Shown: positions 24,719-35,366 of the stretch, piece after piece
Numbering within the stretch: position 1 is the stretch's first letter
How the letters are laid out: each line of letters begins with the position of its first letter
NCBI GenBank assembly: GCA_947044405.1
Contig: CAMRHE010000011.1
Coordinates: 3,774,501 to 3,838,500, forward strand
Direction: 5' to 3'
From: Leptodactylus fallax
Lineage: Eukaryota; Chordata; Amphibia; Anura; Leptodactylidae
DNA: 64,000 nt
The notes under the pieces: model-generated
Database searches by the model: none
Seen by the model: the letters and a program-made list of their open reading frames with translations, nothing else
What the model was told of the DNA's origin: nothing
Program-made: the position numbers and the translations under genes

Positions 24719-26275
24719 CAAAAGTTTTGAGAATGATACAAATATTAATTTTTACAAAGTCTACTGCTTCAGTTTTTCTAATGGCAATTTGCATATACTC
24801 CAGAATGTTATAAAGAGTGATCAGCTTAACAGCAATTACTTGCAAAGTCAATATTTGCCTAGAAAATGAACTTTATCCCCCAAAACACATTTCAACATCA
24901 TTGCAGCCCTGCCTTAAAAGGACCACCTAACATCGTTTCAGTGATTGCTCCATTAACACAGGTGTGGGTGTTGATGAGGACAGGGCTGGAGATCAATCTG
25001 TCATGATTAAGTAAGAATGACACCACTGGACACTTTAAAAGGAGGCTGGTGCTTGCCATCATTGTTTCTCTTCTGTTAACCATGGTTATCTCTAAAGAAA
25101 CACGTGCAGTCATCATTGCACTGCACAAAAATGGCCTAACTGGGAAGAGTATTGCAGCTAGAAAGATTGCACCTCAGTCAACAATCTATCGCATCATCAA
25201 GAACTTCAAGGAGAGAGGTTCCATTGGTGCCAAAAAGGCTCCAGGGCGCCCAAGAAAGACCAGCAAGCGGCAGGACCGTCTCTTAAAAGTGTTTCAGCTG
25301 CGGGATCGGGCTACCAGCAGTGCAGAGCTTGCTGAGGAATGGCAGCAGGCAGGTGTGAGTGCATCTGCACGCACTGTGAGGCGGAGACTCTTGGAGCAAG
25401 GCCTGGTCTCAAGGAGGGCAGCAAAGAAGCCACTTCTCTCCAGAAAAAACATCAGGGACAGACTGATATTCTGCAAAAGGTACAGGGAGTGGACTGCTGA
25501 GGACTGGGGTAAAGTCATTTTCTCTGATGAATCCCCTTTTCTATTGTTTGGAACATCTGGAAAACAGCTTATTCGGAGAAGAAGAGGTGAGCGCTACCAC
25601 CAGTCTTGTCTCATGCCAACTGTAAAGCATCCTGAAACCATTCATGTGTGGGGTTGCTTCTCAGTCAAGGGAATCGGCTCTCTCACAGTCTTGCCTAAAA
25701 ACACAGCCATGAATAAAGAATGGTACCAGAATGTCCTCCAAGAGCAACTTCTTCCAACCGTCCAAGAGCAGTTTGGCGCTCAACAATGCCTTTTCCAGCA
25801 TGATGGAGCACCTTGCCATAAAGCAAAGGTGATAACTAAATGGCTCAGGGAACAAAACATAGAGATTTTGGGTCCATGGCCTGGAAACTCCCCAGATCTT
25901 AATCCCATTGAGAACTTGTGGTCAATCATCAAGAGACGGGTGGACAAACAAAAACCAACAAATTCAGACAAAATGAAAGCATTGATTCTGGAAGAATGGA
26001 CTGCTATCAGTCAGGATTTGGTCCAGAAGTTGATTGAGAGCATGCCAGGGAGAATTGCAGAGGTCCTGAAGAAGAAGGGTCAACACTGCAAATATTGACT
26101 TGCTGCATTAACTCATTCTAACTGTCAATATAAGCTTCTGTTACTCATAATATGAATGCAATTATATTTCTGTATGTGATAAAAACATCTGACAAACACA
26201 CATAAAAACCAGAGGGCAGCAGATCATGTGAAAATAGAATATTTGTGTCATTCTCAAAACTTTTGGCCATGACTG
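24719..26275 (+). mobile_element. Tc1-like DD35E (Traveler-type) element, apparently complete
   Basis: TA at 24717-24718 and 26276-26277 flank 38-bp inverted ends (CAGTCATGGCCAAAAGTTTT...) that differ at only one base. Length is 1557 bp. The single ORF is unbroken. Short terminal repeats and a 35-residue spacing of the last two catalytic residues separate it from the other Tc1 copies here. Confidence 0.93.
25082..26098 (+). CDS. Tc1/mariner transposase, DD35E, intact ORF
   Basis: A 338-residue DDE transposase that would bind its terminal repeats in the nucleus and excise and reinsert the element at TA. It starts at ATG 25082 (MVISKETRAVIIALHKNG); the frame is open a few codons upstream but without ATG. 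Domains: helix-turn-helix (about 1-55), basic GRPRK (about 63), second helix-turn-helix (about 75-125), and catalytic core with D149 (FSDESPF), D241 (FQHDGAPCH) and E277 (NPIENLW). Thirty-five residues lie between D241 and E277, one more than in DD34E enzymes, because of GPWPGNSPDL. No stop or frameshift is present, which is rare for vertebrate Tc1 copies. Whether it is expressed cannot be seen. Confidence 0.93.
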   Translation: MVISKETRAVIIALHKNGLTGKSIAARKIAPQSTIYRIIKNFKERGSIGAKKAPGRPRKTSKRQDRLLKVFQLRDRATSSAELAEEWQQAGVSASARTVRRRLLEQGLVSRRAAKKPLLSRKNIRDRLIFCKRYREWTAEDWGKVIFSDESPFLLFGTSGKQLIRRRRGERYHQSCLMPTVKHPETIHVWGCFSVKGIGSLTVLPKNTAMNKEWYQNVLQEQLLPTVQEQFGAQQCLFQHDGAPCHKAKVITKWLREQNIEILGPWPGNSPDLNPIENLWSIIKRRVDKQKPTNSDKMKALILEEWTAISQDLVQKLIESMPGRIAEVLKKKGQHCKY

Positions 26276-26639
26276 TAGATGATCTTTCTCAGAATATAAG
26301 CAAAAAAATGTGTAATAATAGAACAACTAAAACTTAACTTTTATTCGAGACTAGTATCCTAATGATAAAAATAATGTGAAGGTAATATGCTTAAAGTAAA
26401 TAAACACTGCTTATAAAAAACATTCACATGGATAATGCACTATTTATATATATGCGATAATGGGCTATATATTGTATTGCCCAAACATAACCATCTATTA
26501 TGAAGATGCAAATTTACCTCAGAATATATCACCAAAAAAGGTCTGTGCATACACTGAAAGTAAGCAATGCTGGAAAATTTCAGCACTAAAGCTTGACAAA
26601 TTGTGAATACAGTCACTGGTTCCTCAGAATCAGTAAGTT

Positions 26640-27760
26640 AAGTAATGCAGTCTCTTATATATAAACATGAATTTCTTTTGTCTGATATCTGTTCCTTATG
26701 CCTAACCAAACAGCTGGACGAATATGCACCAAATTTGGCACATAAATAAATCAGTTGCTTTCTGAAATTTCAGCTTTCTATAAGCTATCCTTCTCCATAT
26801 AGTCACAAAAGCAAAAATAGCACCACTGGCTTCCACATTGAGGACATCAAATGACCCTTATTAGTCAATAGAAGCTCAGAGGTACTTCATTCTTAGCTTC
26901 ACTGACATACACCATTATGATAGAATTTCAGCACTCAATTGCTCTCAGTTATCAGCAATTATCACAGAATTGTTTTTAGCTTCACTGACATTCTCCATTA
27001 CCAGAGGATCACAGCATCTTAACATATTCACAAAAGCAAATATAGCCCCACTGGTTTCCACATCAAGGACCTTCTTTCATATCACATTATTTGACCAGTA
27101 TTAGCCAACACATGCTTACATGTCCTTCATTCTTAATAGCCTCACTGACATACACCAGTATCACAGGATTGCAGCACAGTAGCGGCTAAATACTATGCTC
27201 CATATATAGTATAGTCCATAATGGCCCTTTCTTGAGCACCACCAATGTGTCCAGACCTCCTGCTGTGACTTTTAGTATTAGACATGTTTGTTTACATTCA
27301 AGTAGGCAGGTTAGGGCTCCATTTAGGAAAGGCATAGTTAGTTATTCTCACTTGGACTATGATCCAGCAACAAAACCTGAGGAAGAATGTGTGTTAGCTG
27401 TAATCGACTGGTAGGAAAAGCCCACCAGACCACACAGTTAACACACCTGGAGTCAAGGCAGTGCCACTTACTGGAGTAGGTGGGACCAAGAAGAAGATCC
27501 TTATGAAGCACAGCACTCACTTCTGTTATCAACCATTATCACAGGATGGTATATTCTTAGCTTCACTGACATACACTATTAATCAGAGGATCACCATAAA
27601 CATGGCCAGTATTACACCAGTAGAAAATCAGCCTTCGTCTGACGCAGTCTCCACGAAGTCTCTATTTTTTATATTTTTATCTGCCAGTAGCAGATCGTAC
27701 ACTTTGCTACATAATCCTATCAACGAATCACAATAGTGCCTTCATTTCAAACAAACTTTG
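26640..27760. repeat. Degenerate long tandem duplication
   Basis: Phrases 'agcttcactgacatacacc' (near 26895, 26980, 27137, 27558), 'cacaaaagcaaaaatagcaccactgg' (26805, 27030) and 'cagttatcagcaattatcacag' (26950, 27530) recur in the same order with a period of about 200-300 bp. The block includes an unrelated-looking 27230-27500 insert. No transposon ends are found. Confidence 0.5.
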
Positions 27761-27998
27761 GACAGATAACAGCTGACATTGTATTGGTTGCTATCAGCAA
27801 CTTCCTAATTTTTGTTTATTTTGAAATTCAATTTCCTCCCTAGAAGACAACCCATCTGTTAGGAATCTCAATATGTAATCCTACTTGCAGCCATCATACT
27901 TTTCAGTGCAGCACTGCTCACAGCCGTCACTTTAAAGATGTATACAAGTGGTGCTCTGTCTGGATCTGCAGCCAGTCAGAACTCTGAAACATTGAGCC

Positions 27999-29383
27999 CA
28001 GGGGCGTAACTACCGGGGTAGCAGCGGTAGCAGCTGCCACAGGGCCCAGGACATTACGGGGCCCTGCGGGCCCCGGATGCTTTTTTTTTTTTTTTTCTTT
28101 TAATAGGCCGTTACCTGCTGGAGTAACCCCAGCAGGTAACAGGCCCTATATACTACCGTTCCCCGGGGTCCCGCTCATGGCCGCCTGCTCTTCTGATTCT
28201 GTGAGCAGGAGCAGGGATCGGTATGTGAGGCCGCGGGCTGAACCCCACAATCTCTGCTATCATTATACTCCGGGGTCTTTTCAGACCCCGGAGTATAATA
28301 ATCGGAGGCCCAGAGCTGGTGAGGGAACATAAAAAACAATGTACTTACCTCTCCTGCGCTTCTCCAGGCTTCGGGCCTGTTTGGTGACGTCGCAGACGTC
28401 AGCGAACGTCATTTTGTATCGCGACGCCGACCCGCATCACGTGACGCCGGCCTGGTCCAACATTGAAGGCGGCCGAAGCAGCAGGGAGTGGACCGGAGCG
28501 AGGAACAGGTAAGCAACGTTGTTTTTTTATGTTTCTATCCTCCCCTAGGCCTCCGATCATTATACTCTGGGGTCTGAAAAGACCCCAGAGTATAATAATT
28601 GTTCATGGGTGGTCCACAATGGGACATATAATGCAAAATACTCAGTGCAGGGGCCACTATGGGGAATAATAGTTTGTGCAGGGTCCACTATGGGATATAA
28701 TACTATGTGCAGGGGCCACTATGGGGAATAATAGTGTGTGCAGGGGCCACTATGGGGCAAAATACTCAGTGCAGGGGCCACTATGGGGCAAAAAACTCAG
28801 TGCAGTGGCCACTGTGGGGAATAATAGTGTGTGCAGGGGCCACTATGGGATATAATACTGTGTGCAGGGGCCACTATGGGATATAATACTGTGTGCAGGG
28901 GCCACTATGGGATATAATACTGTGTGCAGGGGCCACTAAGGGATATAATACTGTGTACAGGGGCCACTATGGGGAATGATACTTTGTGCAGGGGCCACTA
29001 TGGCGCATGATACTATGTGCAGGGGCCACTATGGGACATTATACTGTGTGCAGGGGCCACTATGGGGCATGATACTGTGTGCAGGGGCCACTATGGGACA
29101 TGATACTGTGTGCAGGGGCCACTATGGGGCATGATACTGTGTGCAGGGGCCACTATGGGGCATGATACTGTGTGCAGGGGCCACTATGGGGCATGATACT
29201 GTGTGCAGGGGCCACTATGGGGCATAATACTGTGTGCAGGAGCCACTATGGCACATAATAGTGTGCGCAGGAATGCGTTTTTTGGGGGGGGGGGGTTGGG
29301 GGGGCGATTGGGGGCAGCGGTTCAGGGGGGGCTCCATGTCAAATGTTCGCCTTGGGGCCCAGCCATTCCTAGTTACGCCACTG
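27999..29383. mobile_element. Non-autonomous hAT element with minisatellite
   Basis: The ends are CAGGGGCGTAACTACC and CCTAGTTACGCCACTG. The flanks ATTGAGCC (27991-27998) and ATTAAGCC (29384-29391) form an 8-bp duplication with one substitution. The interior contains a T run, two copies of the TATACTCYGGGGTCT palindrome (about 28257-28303 and 28558-28600), the CpG cassette between them with outward splice-donor motifs, and a 31-bp tandem array. It is the same family as 16014-17140. Confidence 0.9.
28640..29270. repeat. 31-bp minisatellite, about 20 units
   Basis: The consensus is near GGGGCCACTATGGGGCATGA followed by TACTGTGTGCA. Units towards the right are nearly identical; those at the left vary, giving a homogenised centre and degenerate edge. 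The array begins immediately after the TATAATAAT palindrome. Confidence 0.95.
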
Positions 29384-29453
29384 ATTAAGCCTATCAGAAT
29401 GCTGCCTCATTCTCTAATCCTGAATAGAGTATGGGTATTTAAAATGTGCTTAA

Positions 29454-29953
29454 AGGGGTATTCCCATGAACATAATCATATCTATATTTGTAGGTAATTA
29501 AAAGTTAAACATTTTTGCAAATATAAGCAGTTAAAAATTCTGCAGAGTTTTAAAGATTTTCTCTAACTATCTTAGTGGTGACAGTCTGTTGTCTTGATTG
29601 GTTGCCAATGGATACGTCCACAAATGCAGAAACTTTCTATGGTCTGGTACTTGTCAGGAACCCAGCCATGATTTTCTTATTGTAGCTAGGTTATCAGGAA
29701 GGGACACTACATGTATCAGAAGATATCCTGGCCACAATAAGGAAATCCGAGCTGATTTTATGACCTTAGAAAGGTCCTACATTCATGGTTGTATCCACTG
29801 GAAACCGATCAAGACAACTTGTGACCACAAGATATTTAGAGAAAATCTTTAAAATTCTGCAAAATGTTTAATTACTTACTGTATATTTGCAAAAATGTTT
29901 AACTTTTAATTATCTACAAATTTAAAAATGGTTATGTTTGTGGGAATACCCCT
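29454..29953. mobile_element. TTAA miniature element
   Basis: TTAA (29450-29453 and 29954-29957) flanks long inverted ends, AGGGGTATTCCCATGAACAT against its complement. Inner arms (TTTGCAAATATAA..., GTTTTAAAGATTTT) also pair, so about 100 bp at each end are inverted. It is related to the half copy at 11105. Confidence 0.82.
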
Positions 29954-29957
29954 TTAA

Positions 29958-30401
29958 GGCTACTCAGGTGCGTGCTATTGATTTTAGTTAGGTTTGTAAT
30001 CTCAGAAGTTACCTGTTAATCTGGTAATCTGGTTACTGATTTTGGCTTGTTTTCCAGGTTATCCATTTTATTACTGACTTGGCTTTGTCTGTGAACTCCT
30101 TGGACACATTTATTGTTCTTTTACTGATTTGGATATTCCTGTGCTCTCCTGATTTGGACCCTGCTTATATTTTTATTCTCTGCTGTAGGTTTGCTGGTCT
30201 GGTCTTTATCTGCAAGTGCACCTATTTTCTTACAGTAGCTTTGTTGTGGGAACCTGGGTCCTGATGGGTAAAGTCCAACCTGCCTTGTGGTGGGCTCTGA
30301 TGAAAGCCTAAGGGGTAGCCTTAGACTCTACCACCCAAAACAGTGTAGGATTTTAGGGAGTTAGTTTTGCTTGCTATCTGATCTGCCAGTTTCTGCTTAA
30401 T
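29958..30401 (+). repeat. LTR-like debris
   Basis: The stretch 'ctgggtcctgatgggtaaagtccaacctgccttgtgg' followed by 'gctctgatgaaagcc' near 30255-30310 is a divergent counterpart of 5800-5850. The upstream pyrimidine-rich 'ttactgatttgg' repeats resemble an LTR R/U5 zone. Edges are not visible. Confidence 0.35.
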
Positions 30402-30416
30402 CAGCAATTCCATTAC

Positions 30417-30708
30417 TGGGAATTGCTTAGGCTAGGTTCACATCTGCGTTCAGGTTTCTGTTCGGGGGGGTCCACTTGGGGAGTCCCCCAAATGGAAACC
30501 TAATCCGCATAAAAAAATCGGTTACCTTAGGAAACCCACGGACCCCATGGACGATAATGGGGTTTGTGTGGTTTCTGCTCGGTTTCCACCCGAAAAGGGT
30601 GGAAAAATGCAGAAAGAAAAGTCCTGCTTGCAGCGCTTTTCTCTCCGCATTTTTCATGTGGAGAGGGGAACGGAATCCCCGAACGTAATGCAAGCGCAGA
30701 TGTGAACC
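30417..30708. mobile_element. Miniature inverted-repeat element
   Basis: GGCTAGGTTCACATCTGCG near the left and CGCAGATGTGAACCCAGC at the right are inverted. CAGCAATTCCATTAC occurs on both sides (30402-30416, 30709-30723), a 15-bp direct repeat that overlaps the right terminal repeat slightly. The superfamily is undecided. Confidence 0.6.
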
Positions 30709-30767
30709 CAGCAATTCCATTACACTATCTGTATTAGTGATCTGCAATAGTGGTGCACTATTGATGG

Positions 30768-30968
30768 TAGAGACGAACGAATTGATTCTGCAGAAGTGGA
30801 ATTCGATCCGAATTTCAGGAAATCTTCGATTCACCACGATTCCGGATTTCCTGATGCTTCGCGGTAACAAATGTTTTAAAGACCTAAGTAATTCGGATCG
30901 AAGTACATTTTTTGGGAACTTCGAATCGAACTGCCGAATCGAACTTTTGAGAAATTCGCTCAACTCTA
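30768..30968. mobile_element. Short hAT miniature element (TAGAGA ends)
   Basis: A 201-bp element starts TAGAGACGAACGAATT and ends AATTCGCTCAACTCTA. The perfect 8-bp duplication ATTGATGG sits at 30760-30767 and 30969-30976. The interior is full of TTCGAT/ATCGAA phrases that can fold. It lies 18 bp from the next Tc1. Confidence 0.85.
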
Positions 30969-30986
30969 ATTGATGGCATACTGATA

Positions 30987-32587
30987 CAGTGGGGAAAAAA
31001 GTATTTAGTCAGCCACCAATTGTGCAAGTTCTCCCACTTAAAAAGATGAGAGTGGCTTGTAATTGACATCATAGGTAGACCTCAACTATGAGAGACAAAA
31101 TGAGAAAACATATCTAGAAAGTTATATTTTCTGATTTTTTAAGAATTCATTTTCAAATTATGGTGGAAAATAAATATTTGGTCACCTACAAACAAGAAAG
31201 ATTTCTGGCTCTCACAGACCTGTAACTTCTTCTTTAAGAGGCTCCTCTGTCCTCCACTCATTACCTGTAGTAATGGCACCTGTTTGAAATTGTTATCAGT
31301 ATAAAAGACACCTGTCCACAACCTCAAACAGTCACACTCCAATCTCCACTATGGTGAAGACCAAAGAGCTGTGGAAGGACACCAGAAACAAAATTGTAGA
31401 CCTGCACCAGGCTGGGAAGACTGAATCTGCAATAGGCAAGCAGCTTGGTGTGAAGAAATCAACTGTGGGAGCAATAATTAGAAAATGGAAGACATACAAG
31501 GCCACTGATAATCTCCCTCGATCAGGGGCTCCACACAAGATCTCACACCGTAGGGTCAAAATGATCACAAGAACGGTGAGCAAAAATCCCAGAACCACAC
31601 CGGGGGACCTAGTGAATGACCTGCAGAAAGCTGGGACTAACGTAACAAAGGCTACCGTCAGTAACACACTATGCCGACAGGGACTCAGATCCTGCAGTGC
31701 CAGCCGTGCCCCCCTGCTTAAGCCAGTACATATCCGGGCCTGTCTGAAGTTTGCTAGAGAGCATTTGGATGTTCCAGAAGAGTATTGGGAGTATGTCATA
31801 TGGTCAGATGAAACCAAAGTAGAACTGTTTGGTAGAAACACAACTCGTCGTGTTTGGAGGAGAGTGAATGCTGAGTTGCATCCAAAGAACACCATACCTA
31901 CTGTGAAGCATGGGAGTGGCAACATCATGCTTTGGGGCTGTTTCTCTGCAAAGGGACCAGGATGACTGGTCCGTGTACATGAAAGATTGAATGGGGCCAT
32001 GTATCGTGAGATTTTGAGTGCAAACCTCCTTCCATCAGCAAGGGCATTGAAGATGAAACGTGGCTGGGTCTTTCAGCATGACAATGATCCCAAGCACACT
32101 ACCAGGGCAACGAAGGAGTTGCTTTGTAAGAAGCATTTCAAGGTCCTGGAGTGGCCTAGCCAGTCTCCAGATCTCAACCCCATAGAAATCCCTTGGAGGC
32201 AGTTGAAAGTCCGTGTTGCAAAGCAACAGCCCCAAAACATCACTGCTCTAGAGGAGATCTGCATGGAGGAATGGGCCAACATACCAGCAACAGTGTGTGC
32301 CAACCTTGTGAAGACTTACAGAAAACGTTTGACCTCTGTCATTGCCAACAAAAGATATATAACAAAGTATAGATGAACTTTTGTTATTGACCAAATACTT
32401 ATTTTCCACCATAATTTGCAAATAAATTCTTTAAAAATCAGACAATGTGATTTTCTAGATTTGTTTTCTCATTTTGTCTCTCATAGTTGAGGTCTACCTA
32501 TGATGTCAATTATAGGCCTCTCTCATCTCTTTAAGTGGGAGAACTTGCACAATTGGTGGCTGACTAAATATTTTTTTTTCCCCACTG
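30987..32587 (+). mobile_element. Tc1-like element with long terminal repeats (DD34E)
   Basis: TA at 30985-30986 and 32588-32589 flanks inverted ends CAGTGGGGAAAAAAGTATTT. The inverted repeats are about 200 bp (to about 31185 and from about 32385). Length is 1601 bp. It encodes the transposase at 31351-32376. Confidence 0.92.
31351..32376 (+). pseudogene. Tc1 transposase with a single nonsense codon
   Basis: From ATG 31351 ([20 protein letters not shown]) the frame runs 341 codons, full length for the family. It is broken only by TGA at 31963-31965 after CFSAKGPG, probably a decayed CpG arginine codon. The N-terminal helix-turn-helix, LVNDLQKAG second motif, [36 protein letters not shown] and [11 protein letters not shown] are present. 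Catalytic spacing is 34 residues. Changes at usually conserved places are HGSGN for HGGGS and IPW for HLW after the Glu. The downstream part reopens in the same frame, so the two halves are one gene. Confidence 0.92.
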
Positions 32588-32589
32588 TA

Positions 32590-32982
32590 CAATATGATTC
32601 ATAATGTATCCATTAAGGCCTAATGGAGTCATAGAACAAAACAAAGACAAAAATAAGAATAACATGCCAGTGATCCACTGGTTGCTAATGCTTTTTAGTT
32701 ATCAACAATGCACAGAGATTAAGAAAGTACTGAAAAATAAAAGAAAAACTACAAAAATGGTAAGACCTTTTGTATCAGTTTGTGTATTTTGGCAGGTAAC
32801 ATTGTGCAGAAAATTGAATCATATTTTGCATTGTATTTCGCTTGCTTATTTGTGAGCAAATCTCACAGACCAAGATTTTTCTAGAAGCTATGAATATCAT
32901 GCTACTTTTTAAAGAATTCAGCCGGATGTTATAAGGCAGGGTGATGAAGCATACAAACTATGTTTATTACTAAGTTGGTAAG
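32590..32982. other. AT-rich spacer
   Basis: No feature recognised between the Tc1 and the next hAT element. Confidence 0.5.
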
Positions 32983-34616
32983 CAATGGCATAGCTAGCGT
33001 GGGGGGGGGCAGGGGGCCCACTTACTCTCTGGCCGCCATTAACACATGCTTTATTTATAACTAGATTGGTGTCTACAGGACACAGATCTAGTTAAAATGT
33101 ACCCTGCAACTAACTCTCTGTCTTGTAAACTGCAAGCCAATTCAGGCCTGCGATTTACAAGACAACAAGGCCACTAACAGAAGACGTCTCCTTCTCGGCG
33201 CACGCACATGCAATGACATCATAGCATCGTGCCTCCTGTGCTGAGAAGCAGACGTCTTGTGTGGTAACAGCGCATAGATTGTGACATAAGTAGAGGAAGC
33301 AGCAGTTCATTAAGGTAACATAGCAGGTGAGTATAATTTTTATTGTTTCCTTTTTTTAGGGCAGTTGTGGGCCTTATAATAGTATAAGGAGTCACTAGGG
33401 GAATTATGACGATAGTGGGGGTCATTTAAATAAGTGGACTTTATGAACATGGGGAATCATTTATATTAGGGCTATTATGACTACAAGGAGGGGTATTTAT
33501 ATAAGTGGCCAATAGGGGGCATTATGAACATAAGAGGGGGTCATTTATATAAGGGACCATTAGGGGGCATTATGAAAATAAGGGCAGGTCATTTATTTAA
33601 CAGGCATTATGAACATGAGGGAGTGGTCATTTATATAAGGGTTCATTAGGGGGTGAAAATTTATGTCAGGGGGCATAATGTAAGGGAGCAATTAATTTAA
33701 TTAAAGTGGCACTTGGGTTTTATTAAAGGGATTTTCCAGCTTATGTTTATTGGTGATCTATCCTGAGGATAGATCATTAATAAGAGATCAGTGGAACCAC
33801 CCTCACACTGATCAAGTGTATGAAGAGACCATGACACCTGTTTACATCGCATGCTCTCTAATTTATAATGACTATGCAATGTAATTACAGCCTTGTCACA
33901 TAGACCTGTATAGGACGATACTGTAGTTACATTACATGGCTGCTATGAAATGAATGATACAATGTAAAAAGAGATTGATCCCGGCGGTTACGCAAGTACC
34001 ACGGTTCATTCAAACAGCTGATCAGCTGGGGGTCCCGGGTGTTGGAACCGCACTAATTTTTTTTATTGATGATCTGGAAATCCGCTGTTTTTCCTATCAT
34101 ATCTTGCAATCGGGGCCTGTTGGGCATACTGCACAACCATGTATCATCTGGTATTGGGTAAGTGTGGCCTTTTTCTGTGATTTTTTTTGTATATTATGTC
34201 CCTTTTAGTAATATGTTTTTTGAAAGAAAATTTTTGGATAGGGACTCACAATGCATAAGGAACCTTGGTGTTGGTTTGCGAGCTTGCATATTTTGTCCAA
34301 AATATTGACTAATGCCTCATGATTATTTAACTTTTTTTTTGTGGGACGTGGCCAGGCCCTTTATTCACTTTTACAGGGTGCTGTTACTGTTGAGATACAC
34401 GTATTAAGATGCTGGACAGCCTGCCTGATCTAATAGTGTGGGGCATGACCAATAGGCTTTTCTTTGGCGCTGTGCGCCTCATATTATCATGTGACATTGC
34501 CTTGTGCAAGTTTCATTTGTGTACATTTGAAGCACCATGTATCGTCTGGTATTAGGTAAGTGTGGCCTCCTTTTGTGATCTATCTAAAATATTGACTAAT
34601 GCCACATGGTTACTTA

Positions 34617-35366
34617 CCGTATTTTTCGGACTATAAGATGCACTTTTTTCCCCCCAAATTTGGTAGGAAAATGGGGGTGTGTCTTATAGTCCGAATGTAG
34701 CGGACCCAGCAGTGACGTTTAGGACGCATCACAGGCAGAAGAGGCCCAAAGAAGATGCAGAAGAGAGCCGGATGGGGCAGGGATGCCCAGGAAAGGTGAG
34801 TATAAGTGTTATTTAATAATTTCTCCTGAGCCTCCAGTGTATAATAATAGCACATGGAGCATATTATACTGTGGGAAACATATTGTACTGTGTGGGGGCC
34901 ACTGTGAGGAGCATATTGTATTGTGTGGGGGCCACTATGGGAAGCATATTGTATTGTGTGGGGGCCACCGTGAGTAGCATATTGTACTATGTAGGGGCCA
35001 GGCGGTGCAGGTACATTAGGAGAAGAAAGCCTGCGCTGCCTGTATGTGCCTTCATCACGTGACTGATGTGTCCCACATTAACATAGGCAAATTCCACTGC
35101 AGGGCCACCTGTCAATGTGGCCCTGCACCTGTTGCAAAATTACAACTCCCATCATCCTTGGATGGGTTGGGATGATGGGAGCTGCAGTTTGGCAACAGCT
35201 GCAGAGCCACAAAGTTTGTGCAATACTGTGTCCGCATACAAGAGTGTTGCACAACCTGTGGCCCTCCAGCATCAGATCCCCCCATAATTTTTTTTCCCCT
35301 ATTTTCCTCCTCTAAAACCTAGGTGCGGCTTATGGTCTGGTGCGTCTTATAGTCTGAAAAATACGG
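34617..35366. mobile_element. TA-flanked miniature element
   Basis: Inverted ends CCGTATTTTTCGGACTATAA / TTATAGTCTGAAAAATACGG, with TA at 34615-34616 and 35367-35368, indicate a Tc1/mariner-type target. The inside carries a cassette (AGGTGAGTATAA near 34793, TATAATAATAGCAC near 34842), a 33-bp array (34865-35000) and an imperfect palindrome around 35130-35215. Confidence 0.82.
34865..35000. repeat. 33-bp minisatellite, about 4 units
   Basis: The unit TTGTGTGGGGGCCACTGTGA plus GGAGCATATTGTA is a variant of the 31-bp unit found in the hAT elements, here inside a TA-flanked element. Confidence 0.8.

Noticed and set aside
28640..29270. CRISPR-like array of short regular repeats
   Set aside because: There are no unique spacers; the whole 31-bp unit repeats. 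The context is a eukaryotic transposon.
30427..30963. 178-residue minus-strand open frame
   Set aside because: It spans two adjacent miniature elements with separate target duplications, so the frame is fortuitous.
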